Origin: a virus
Direction: 5' to 3' (one strand)
DNA: 20,365 bases
IMG/VR virus record: IMGVR_UViG_3300022074_000479
Location: 1 to 20,365 of that record
The stretch's first letter is position 1. The number at the start of each line of letters is the position of its first letter. Below the pieces are notes generated by a model. The model saw only the letters and a list, made by a program, of their open reading frames with translations, was not told where the DNA came from and ran no database searches. A program made the position numbers and the translations under genes. Positions 5,769 to 15,000 of the stretch are shown piece after piece.

Positions 5769-6938
5769 TCAAATCAACCGTACAAAAGTAGGGTCAGTAG
5801 CGTGACTTACTGTACAAACAAAGCGTGCATAACCACCATCAGCATCAGCCGTATCACCTATGGCAGATGTGGTAGAGTTCGTCAATGCGAAAGTGCCAGT
5901 ATTTGAACCATGAGTGTTTTTTATTTCAATAACATATCCAGCAGGGAAAGGTCCACTTGTGGTAATCGTAAATGTACCACCGGGTGTCAACACGAGAATG
6001 TTTGCATCAGCCGATGTGAGGTCAATGCTCGTGGCTGTACTGGTCAGTACACGGTCAAACACTGAACGAGTGAAACGGGCGGCGTGAGTACCACTGTAGT
6101 ATAACACATCTTTGTCATTGTCACCTGCTGTGGTGCTACCTATTTGGTCACCAAATGATTGCCATAGAGCACCGAAGCGGCTTGCTGTGAAATTCGCTGT
6201 ATCTTGATTGAAAGCATCAAGTTCAGTGTGCAAATCAACGGCTGTGGTAGCCCCTACAGCACCGCTGGTGACAGGAGATAGGTAGAGGGGGGTAGGGCGT
6301 ACAAACACACGCTTGTCGTTGCTCTCACTGATTGACAGTTTGAGGTCACCACCCGATGCTGAATACACAGCACGAATAACAGCAAGCACGACACTTTGTT
6401 TCACATCAAGGCCACTTGACTTAGGATTGCTAAGGAAGGCAGAAGGTGTAGTAGGGTATGTATTCGATGCTGTGGTGACTGGTGTGCCTAATTCCCATGT
6501 AATACATTGATTCGTTGTGTCACTTGAAATGTACACAACAATCAATACTTCTTGGCCACTGCTAAGGGCACTGTATGTAGCACGCTTGTGTGCACTACTT
6601 GTAGTGAATGCAACATCTTGTGATGAGCCGGGACCACCAGCAAACTTGTACAACGCACCGTCAAGCACTGCGTGTCCACCTACAATGCGTACAGTGTAAG
6701 TGTTGGTCACTTGTTCACAAACACCCGGTAGGTCTTCGGGATTATCACGAATACTTGCTGTACCCGCTGTGTCTTCTTCCAACATGATACCATTACCATG
6801 CACACCCTCAAGCATGTTTGTGAGCGAAGGGCTGGTGATGTGTTCACCATCTTCTAAACTGTCTGTAAAGACCCCGCTACCAGTCATTGCTGATGCGTGG
6901 TTTGCCGCTGTATGTCCCGATAATGGATTGCCTGTCAT
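5769..6938 (-). CDS. Beta-rich virion protein, likely tail fibre or baseplate-associated
   Basis: The protein has 389 residues with no signal peptide, no membrane segment and no enzyme motif. It is rich in Thr, Ser, Ala, Gly and Val, as in phage fibre proteins. Residues about 80-100 (VRIVGGHAVLDGALYKFAGG) resemble a segment common in marine phage tail proteins. The last 90 residues (IDLTSADANILVLTPGGTFT, then GYVIEIKNTHGS, ending FVRLI) read as a regular beta-sandwich or beta-helix cap of the kind found at fibre C-termini. It starts by a 1-nt overlap with the preceding leftward gene, with a strong GAGGTGG Shine-Dalgarno site at 6943-6949. As the last gene of the virion block it may be a receptor-proximal or attachment component; that is inference from order and composition. 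Confidence 0.6.
   Translation of the reverse strand: MTGNPLSGHTAANHASAMTGSGVFTDSLEDGEHITSPSLTNMLEGVHGNGIMLEEDTAGTASIRDNPEDLPGVCEQVTNTYTVRIVGGHAVLDGALYKFAGGPGSSQDVAFTTSSAHKRATYSALSSGQEVLIVVYISSDTTNQCITWELGTPVTTASNTYPTTPSAFLSNPKSSGLDVKQSVVLAVIRAVYSASGGDLKLSISESNDKRVFVRPTPLYLSPVTSGAVGATTAVDLHTELDAFNQDTANFTASRFGALWQSFGDQIGSTTAGDNDKDVLYYSGTHAARFTRSVFDRVLTSTATSIDLTSADANILVLTPGGTFTITTSGPFPAGYVIEIKNTHGSNTGTFALTNSTTSAIGDTADADGGYARFVCTVSHATDPTFVRLI
5780..5815. terminator. Bulged hairpin at the convergent junction, possible bidirectional terminator
   Basis: The arms GTAC (5780-5783) with GTAC (5812-5815), AGTA (5787-5790) with TACT (5808-5811), and GTCA (5793-5796) with TGAC (5803-5806) pair around a 6-nt loop, with AAA and GG/T bulges. 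It sits 12 nt inside the end of the leftward gene and just past the end of the rightward gene. On the leftward transcript the downstream bases are only moderately T-rich; on the rightward transcript there is no T run. It could stop either transcript or be chance within coding sequence. Confidence 0.25.
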
Positions 6939-7264
6939 TATGCCACCTCAATTGCAATTTGAATTTTCAATTCGTTTGCTGTTGATTTAGAAATTGGTGT
7001 GATGGTGTATCGACCCACTGGTGTAAAATCGGTACTGTCACGAAATTGAATGTACACTTCTTTTATTTGCTCGGTAAATGAAGTATCATATGGAAGTTTT
7101 GCTTCTACCAGTAAAGATGTGTCATCAACAATTGTCACTGTGGGTGTGAGTGTGATGGCAGGTCTGCCAGCAGAACCATCATCAGCGGTTGCTGGTGTAC
7201 CATCGAAGCCCAAGATAACCTCGTTAATGTTGCTTGCAAGTGTGTCAAGCAAAAGACGGCGCAT
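6938..7264 (-). CDS. Small virion-block protein of unknown function (108 aa)
   Basis: The start MRRLLLDTLASNINEVILGF is amphipathic and helical. It is followed by alternating beta segments (ITLTPTVTIVDDTSLLVEAK, then EVYIQFRDS, TPVGRYTITPIS, ELKIQIAIEV). The composition is typical of a compact beta-sandwich tail, baseplate or fibre-adaptor protein. No named family is recognised. GTGAT lies a few bases upstream of the start. The stop is 1 nt overlapped with the start of the 389-residue protein, so the two are translationally coupled and may be assembled together, for example as an adaptor plus fibre. Confidence 0.65.
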   Translation of the reverse strand: MRRLLLDTLASNINEVILGFDGTPATADDGSAGRPAITLTPTVTIVDDTSLLVEAKLPYDTSFTEQIKEVYIQFRDSTDFTPVGRYTITPISKSTANELKIQIAIEVA

Positions 7265-7271
7265 AAAATCA

Positions 7272-8687
7272 CTAACTGGAATAAATATCCCTCCTTGCTC
7301 TTGTCTTGTTCACACCAATCGGTAGCCCGTTTCCACCAATGAGTCCACGATTGTGCGTTCCCTTCACACCACCGATAAGGTATGCTGTGTTAAATACTCC
7401 CCTTTCAGTCACCGATGAAACAATTCTCAATTCTACTTTACCAAACATTGCTAAGTTCTGCTCTACCACTTGTACATATGTTGCAGGGTTGGTGTCATTA
7501 GCACCAACGGTAGAGCCTTCCGCAACACCCTGTAAGATACCCTCGATACCTGTGTCCAAGTTCATCATTGTTAGGTCACTCATGTTTCGCATAGGCATGT
7601 GTTTGACTTCAGTGACTACCTTGCTTAGTCCGTCATACTTTACTGTCATACCGGGGCGCAGTGTAAGTAAATTCAAATGACCAGCACTTGAAATGCTTCC
7701 ACGGATGAGTGAGCGTGATTTGAGCACTTGGCGTGCTACACGGCGAGCGGCGTTAGTTGTACGAACAGTGTTGTCCACAACAGGTGCACTGTCTTCTCGT
7801 ACTTCTTCGACCTGCCCTTCTACATCATCCACCGTGACAATCACCAAGTCATTGAGAGCCAATGGATGACCTTGTACAGTCACACGGTTTGATATGTTTT
7901 CAATTGGATTATCTTGCTTAGGACCAAAGCGTAAGTTCTTGTCCACTGTATAAGCCGCTTCACTGAATACAATGGGTATGTACAGTAAGTTGCCAAAGCG
8001 GTCAAGCAAAAGCATACGACTGTCATGACGACCTAAGAAGCGAAGAGCCGTCATAAGATTCATGTTGTTGAAGTCTTGACCAATAAAGCGTGTACTGTGC
8101 TTGCGTGCTGATGAAGTCGTCACATTCTTCGGGCGTGAAATATTCACGCTTGTAGCACCGCTGTTAATTGATTCGCCAAGTCGAATAGCCAAGTCGGTAC
8201 TACGCAATCCCACATCAACTGGTTGACCAAGTTTGACAGTACGACCTGTAAAGCCAATACCATCCAGTGTCTTACCTTTCATGTTGCGTAGGTTCATCAA
8301 CACACCAAATGATGATGATTCGATATTGTGAGGTAGCAATCGTTGACTCGGCGCATCAGCATTGTAAATGAGCATGGGGTCATTTGTTGTAGAAATTAAA
8401 TCATCAGCAAAGAAAGGAGCGGAGTTAAGGGAATGGCCCGGAGTATTGTGATGAGATAGTTGAATAAATGATTCACCTTCGACAATGTGATAATTGCGCT
8501 CCGGCATCACTTGTAAATTACGAGTATTTTTCTTTTCAACTGTGACCTTAGCCTTGTTTGCTTTCTGTACGCTGATGCGACCGTGATGAATGGCGTTGTC
8601 CACAAACACAGGCTTACGCACATGTGCCATTACTTCATCAGCATCTATACTGTACCGACCAGTCCTTGTATTTTTGAGGACGGTCAT
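7272..8687 (-). CDS. Putative baseplate hub / tail protein (gp27 or gpD-like)
   Basis: This 471-residue protein is probably a tail hub component. The stretch from about 210 to 352 follows the pattern of hub proteins of the gpD/gp27 group: a helical LMTALRFLGRHDSR, then LLLDRFGNLLYIPIVF, then NRVTVQGHPLALNDL, an acidic segment, then AARRVARQVLKSRSLIRGSI and LLTLRPGMTVKYDGLS. In that group this corresponds to 'NRV-x-V-x-G ... A-x3-A-x3-L ... L-x-PG'. Residues 1-70 are basic and strand-rich. It is preceded by a GAGGTTGA Shine-Dalgarno-like site just upstream of the start and separated by 9 nt from the upstream gene and 7 nt from the downstream gene. The call rests on pattern only; a structural match would be needed for certainty. 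Confidence 0.5.
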   Translation of the reverse strand: MTVLKNTRTGRYSIDADEVMAHVRKPVFVDNAIHHGRISVQKANKAKVTVEKKNTRNLQVMPERNYHIVEGESFIQLSHHNTPGHSLNSAPFFADDLISTTNDPMLIYNADAPSQRLLPHNIESSSFGVLMNLRNMKGKTLDGIGFTGRTVKLGQPVDVGLRSTDLAIRLGESINSGATSVNISRPKNVTTSSARKHSTRFIGQDFNNMNLMTALRFLGRHDSRMLLLDRFGNLLYIPIVFSEAAYTVDKNLRFGPKQDNPIENISNRVTVQGHPLALNDLVIVTVDDVEGQVEEVREDSAPVVDNTVRTTNAARRVARQVLKSRSLIRGSISSAGHLNLLTLRPGMTVKYDGLSKVVTEVKHMPMRNMSDLTMMNLDTGIEGILQGVAEGSTVGANDTNPATYVQVVEQNLAMFGKVELRIVSSVTERGVFNTAYLIGGVKGTHNRGLIGGNGLPIGVNKTRARRDIYSS

Positions 8688-8696
8688 GATTCAACC

Positions 8697-9035
8697 TCAA
8701 CAGTTCCATCGCTTCAAGGATGCTCCCTTTGGTGTCAACTTACCTTTCTTACTGGTCGGTCCCTTTACACCACTCATACGAGCGCAGAACGATTTACGAC
8801 GCTTCGCTGATTTACTACCCGGCTTAAGTTTGCTTGGTTTGGTGGTCACAGGCGGTTTGAGGTTAGAGCCTTGCTCACGCTTGGCCTTTGCTCGCCCCTT
8901 AGCATTCAATCCACCCTTGCGGTGGTGCTTGTTTGGGTTGTAGCCATGGAAAGGCTTACTCTTCTTTTTAGCCTTCATCAAAGCGAATGTGTTTTCCATA
9001 GGTGTACAACAATTGCAAAAGTCGTAGTCAATCAT
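8697..9035 (-). CDS. Small basic Cys-containing protein with SFCARMSGVKGP...LKRWNC signature (DUF6321-like)
   Basis: The protein has 112 residues and is very Lys/Arg rich. The N-terminus has a CNCC cluster (residues 7-10), the middle is low-complexity and basic (GGLNAKGRAKAKREQGSN, then PSKLKPGSKSAKRRK), and the C-terminus has SFCARMSGVKGP...LTPKGASLKRWNC. That C-terminal signature recurs in small proteins of many marine tailed phages, which I associate with DUF6321; the accession should be checked. Its role is unknown; a nucleic-acid-binding or virion-assembly role would fit the charge. The start overlaps the giant gene's stop by 4 nt (ATGA), and GGTGAT (plus-strand 9041-9046) lies 5 nt upstream. 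Confidence 0.7.
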   Translation of the reverse strand: MIDYDFCNCCTPMENTFALMKAKKKSKPFHGYNPNKHHRKGGLNAKGRAKAKREQGSNLKPPVTTKPSKLKPGSKSAKRRKSFCARMSGVKGPTSKKGKLTPKGASLKRWNC

Positions 9036-12000
9036 GCACCATCACCACTGTGGTCTGTAGAATTGTAGTCTACATCTCCTTTATGTCCTTTTGGATGAAG
9101 AGATTGGGAAAAGCGAGGATGAACACTGTAATCCATTCTTTCTTCTTTCGTTTCACCTTCTTTATGCGTGCGCCTACGAGGTGCATCAGCACGATAGTGC
9201 TGTAGTGTGTTTTCACTCATCACAACACGAGTGACTTCGTTGTCCAATTTTGTCGAGTCGAATCCACTTGCACTTGTTCCAATAATTTTTGGACCTTGGC
9301 TCATAGGCACTGTATCACTTGCGCTAATGTCCATGTAATACGCAGGTGCGTATGGAGGGTTGCTGTCCGGGTTGGAAGCACGAATATACGAACCAACTGA
9401 TGCTTGTCCATTAGCAACTTCATACACATACAAACCGTATTTACCACCAGCCGTAGCACCGAAGTAGTTGCTACCGTACTGTGGGCTTGACGAATGTAGG
9501 TTGAGGTTAGAGCGGAACATTTCAGCGTGTTGTTTGTCCAGTAATCGAACTGGGCGCATCATGTATGTGACCTTCTTATCGGTGACATTTGTGCGCTGGT
9601 GTCCGTTAGTGTCGGTTTGATATGGGTTGCTGGACTTCCACGCAGATGCCGCAGTGATACCATACTTTTCGGCAAGATAACCTTCAACTTGTTGTAGTTC
9701 TGTAGTGGTAAGTGCTCTATTGAATTGAATAATTTCAGCAATCTCACCCACATACGGAAATGAACCTGTATTCAGTGTACCTATGTTCTGTGAATCAGCC
9801 GTTGATTTGTAAAAATTAGCAGATTGAGTACCTATTTGCGTACCATCCACTCTTAGCAATTGTGTAGCAGAAGCACCTGCACCATCGCCACCACTTAATT
9901 GCATGGTAATAATATCGGGTGTGTTGAGTGTAATAGAACCTGTACCGGACCTCAACGCTTTCCAAGTTGTATCAGCACCAACCCAAAACTCCCATTCATT
10001 GTTTGAACTTGTCATATCAGCGTATATATTGAACCCCGACCTTGTGACAGGAGAGGAACTTCTACTTTCATAACCTAATTGGTGAGCATTGTTATCATTG
10101 TTCACAGCACCTACGAAAAATATTGTAAATTCATTTGTATTCAAATTTGCATCGAAGGCCAATTCAAGTTTATCCCCACCATCAAATCTTAACACAGGCA
10201 TATTATTAAAATCGGATTCGCTTGCGATATATGTTGGTTTTTTGCTACTGGTGGATTGAGTAAAGTTTCGATTATTTCCACTCGCATCAGCCCATGTTGA
10301 TACACTACCACCGTCAGTCAAATCGAGGCTGTCGCCTTTAAGCCACAACACCATACCCGATGTTGGTATGCCACCCCATTCTGTGTCATCAATTGGTGAT
10401 ACGAAGTTTCGGGCTTCTGCTATGTAGGTACCACCGAGTGGATTGAAGTTAGAAGTATGGGAAAGGCGCATAGCACCACCTTGCGGCTGGCCGCTGAAAT
10501 CAAGAGCGGTGAGGTCGTAATGACCAACCGTTTGCGACCCCGCTTGCATACCACCTTGCACAACAACACGCTGGCCTACACCCCTGTCAGTGTGTAGGCT
10601 GTGAGCCTCGGTGTTGATAGCAATGAGGTTGTCATCGACACCTTCTACATTTTCAGTGTCAAGACCTATACGGGGTGCGCTACGACTTACAGCATCCTTG
10701 TGCGGTGAATCACCACTTACTGTTTCTACACGGTCACTTACCACTGCTTCGGGCTTAAGCAAACCGTCTTCGGCAATGTCAAGTCGTGCGCTGATACCAC
10801 GAGGTACTTCGTCGGGTTGTAGCACATCATTGCGTGCTCGGATGAACCCATCATTCATGTTAGGCTCGGAGGTGTGATGAGACAAAACTACACCTGTAGC
10901 ATGATATGGTTCATCAAGTGCCGTAAGTACATCTTCGTTGAAAGCCGTAGGGTATCGTAGTCCACGCCCATGCCCATCGTCACCAACACGGTGAGCATTA
11001 GTTGGGAAGTACACATCGACTAACTCATTCGCATTGTTGCTATTGGTGTCATTCTTACGACCACCAAAGCGTGGAATAGTAGAGTAGGTTAAACTCAAGT
11101 TGCCGCTACCATCAGCCGCTACCATACCTTTCATGTTCACTACCGGCTTACCACCGTTAAACAAACGCTGGTATGGTGTAGCGTCACCTGTTCTGTCATA
11201 TTCATACACATCAGCCGCATCCCAAGCAGGACGAATACCGAATCCACGAACAGGGTGTCGTCGTACATCTTCTCCACGAGTATTACCCCACCAATCAACC
11301 AAGTAATACCCCACAGCATCGTCAATCTTTGCAATATTCTTACCACCAAGGTCACCCCACCAATCACGGAGAACTGTTTCTTTATTGCGTAGAGTGCGTA
11401 CAGGGCATCCGAATGGTCGTGCTACACGCATACCGTCACTGTAGCGTACTTGCCATTCGGGTTTATCCACACCAAGCATACCGGAGAAATTAGTCTGTCT
11501 TTCCATAATACCGATTTGTGTGTTAGGGTATGTACCGTTGGCAAGACCGCTACCACCAGCGTATGTCCATGTTTCAGTTTCACCTTGTACAAGTGGTCCG
11601 TGTGGATAACCTACACTTGCATTCGTACCTGTGATTGCCGATTCTCGGAACGCACGCATACCGTACAGTGACCATTGCGGTTTGTTGTAAGGTTGGCGCA
11701 ATCCAATACGATAACCAAACGGGCGTGTGCGTGTTTGTACGGGAGTAAAAGTAAGTGTACCATTCGTCACAGACCCACCTGTGGTGGACGCACTCAACTC
11801 AAAGGTAGTAGCGTTAGTGATTGACGAAACTGTTGCACTTCCGGGTATGCCTGTACCGCTCACACCCATGCCTACTACGAGTTTTGCTGTAGAGTCCATC
11901 GTGATTGTTGGGTCGTTATTGTAGTCACAAGTAGCATCAGTAAATGCATCGTATGTGGATTTGACCACACCATTTGTGACGACATACGAGCCGTCATCAT

Positions 12001-15000
12001 CTTGGTCAGCCCATATAGGCCCATCGAAATCATATTCTCTTGGGAAGTCCCAAGCAGTGGACACATAACCATATCCATCAAGGCGGCTAACCAATGGCCC
12101 ACCACGGCTACCACAGGGCCAAAAGTGGTTAAGCATAGTTTTGGTTGAGGCGTCACTGCTGTCAAATTGACCACCTTGATTTACAAACGCTGTCAAAACA
12201 TTGCTACCGCCATGCGACTCATGTGTTGATGCAGTACCCATAGAACCTGTACCGTGTGTAAGAATTGAACTTCCTACAGGTATTGTAGCAACAGGTGTTT
12301 CTACCACCACAAGAGAAATTGTATTATCACTTTGCACGGTATAAGCAACACCGTCTATGATAATTTTAGTTCCAGCACTAAGACTCGCCGCACCCCTATC
12401 GACACTACCGCTACCCAATGTGGTAATGGTACTTCCACTTACAGAAGTGACTCGTCTTAAATTATTTCCAGCGGCATTCTTAAACGCATACGGAGGAAGT
12501 GGTGTTTTACGGTGGAAGGTAAATGGCCCCATACTGGCATAATATGTTGCATCGTGGTAGTGTACCGTTTCAAAGTGTTCGGGCATACTGTTAAGTGGCT
12601 TTTGAGCAATTGCACGGTCGTTTAATGGGTTAAGCCATGTTCGACTTGAATCGGAATAGAAAGTGTGCGGGCGTCCAAGATTTGGATGCCATAAGCATAG
12701 GTATGCGTCAGCCATATGTAGGCTGTTAGTATCACGGCTACCTTGCAACATTTGTGGTAAAACACGAGTCACCATGCTGGAAAGTGAATCGGTGAAAATA
12801 GCACCTGCTGGACGGAAATCATAAGCACGAGTCAAGCGAATCTTCGTACCCGCTGTTAAATTACTGGTAAAATCACTGTTGGCAACAATGGTGAATTGAA
12901 GCGGTTTGTTCATGTTCGATGCATCGTACCCACTGCGTTCACTGTATGTATGAGTTCGACGCACTCCATTAGCATCAGTATATTCTAACATGTTTCCGTA
13001 GTATGGTTTTTGTGGGAAACCACGAGCATCATCTACTTTGATAACTGTACTTGATGTAAGACTTACAAATGTACACACTGGGTTAAGGCTGATGTTTTCA
13101 AGCACTTCGTGGTATATGTCGGGGTGTGTGCTTGGATAACCTGCGAGTGTGATTTGACAAGCAATGCTACCCGCACTTGCACGAAGGAACTCATAGTAGG
13201 TATCAAGGCGATGATGATTGAGGTGTCGATAACCATAGGCATTTGCATCATCCGGTCCTGTTTTGTGTACTATACTCCACCACGGAATATTAGTGGTCAT
13301 ACCCGGAGAGGACTTGACGAACATCTGCGGGTGGTATGGTAGTGAACGCTTAACAAATGCTGGACTTTCAGTAGCCTGTACACCAAACTGGTTGTATAAC
13401 AACAACGGGGGTATGTTTGTGAATTGGCTACCATGGTCGGGGTCATGGTCAATCATGAGTTCGTTAATGAATACTTCACAGCCACGCACATCAGCCATAA
13501 CTGCTTCTGCTAACACAAGACCTACCGCACCCGTAGCACTGTTAGGCTCACGCAATCCAACGACCAATGCCACTTGTTGACTGGTCAATTCATTCACTGT
13601 ACCATTCGGCAGGTCAGCCACAGGTCCATTTGCATGATAGCCCATAAGTTGCGACTTGTGAACATTCGGTTGTATAATGATTTGATACGCACCTACTTCG
13701 CTTGGGTCGGGGAAGTGTTCTCGTAGAGTGTATGTACCAGCCGCTTCAAGCACAATAGTGTGTCCACCAGCGGCATTGACAACACCAGCCTGTCCTTCGG
13801 ATGCCAGTACACCATACCCGTCACTACGAATCTTAGATTCAAACATAAGGGTGAAAGCACCACCGTGTATGTCACTCGGACCACTCGGTGTGGCTGTAAG
13901 TGACCCAAAGGTGTGCTGTGTGTCATAACCGTACAAGTTGTTTTCAAGAGTAGTTGAAATATCACTCTTCAAATTACTCATTGTTTGTTCTTCAATCAAT
14001 AGTGATTCGTGTGATTTAATGGTTGCAGAACGAATTGCTCGGTGTTTGTTGTATAGACCTTGGTAAGCAGGATGAGCAAAGTGACCGGGTAATACAGCCA
14101 TAGTTGGATTGACGAAGTGGTGACCCATACGAGGTAAAGCCAACGGACTCATCTTAGGCACTTCGTACATCGAATGACATTTTAATGCGTTCAATGTGTG
14201 ATTGTCGTGGTATAGAGTGTGTGCCATGTCGGGGCTGTTGCCACTTACTTCTGCATGGTCACGCAAACGGCGAGCCGCAAAGAATCGTGTGCTACCAGCA
14301 GGAATGTAGTATGATGGTACAACCTTGAGTGTGGATATATCACCAGCAATTAAATCAGTAAAGTCAGCATCACCTACACAACCAGTGAATGTTGAGCCAC
14401 TGATATTGGTGAATGAAGCCACACCACCCTTGTCAGTAGTAGGATTGTAAAGTCGAAGGAACTTACGACCGTCACGGATTGATTCGTTATACAGCGAGGC
14501 GTTTGGTGCTGTATTGACTGTTAGCGTTGTACCGCTGTACGATACAGCCGTAAGTGCATTGTTTGTCACACCCAAGGTGTGCGTGTAGAAAGTAGGATGG
14601 CGGTGGCTATGTGTGTTGCCATTCTTAGTCACATGGAAAAAGAGTGTTCGGTCATGTAATTCGTATGATGACTCAAGCGGGGCATGACCAGTTGCGGTTT
14701 CCCAACCCGAATAGGTAGGGTCGGGAAACTCGTTTTGGCTGATATGCTCCCAATTATGGTCACCGAATGTACCGCCAAGCCTTGGTCCTTTTGTTTCATC
14801 AGTAAATAGATGCTTGAGACTGTCTTTTGAGAGCGGTCGAATCATACCACCTGTGCCCATTGACTCCGTTTGGTATGCTTGTAGGCGGTCAAATCCACTA
14901 CGAATGACAAGATTGCCGGGAATAGAATCGGGATTTGGTAGTCGTACCTTCATGTTAGGCTCGACACCACTGCCCGCAGTAGCAGGTGCCAATCCTTCTG

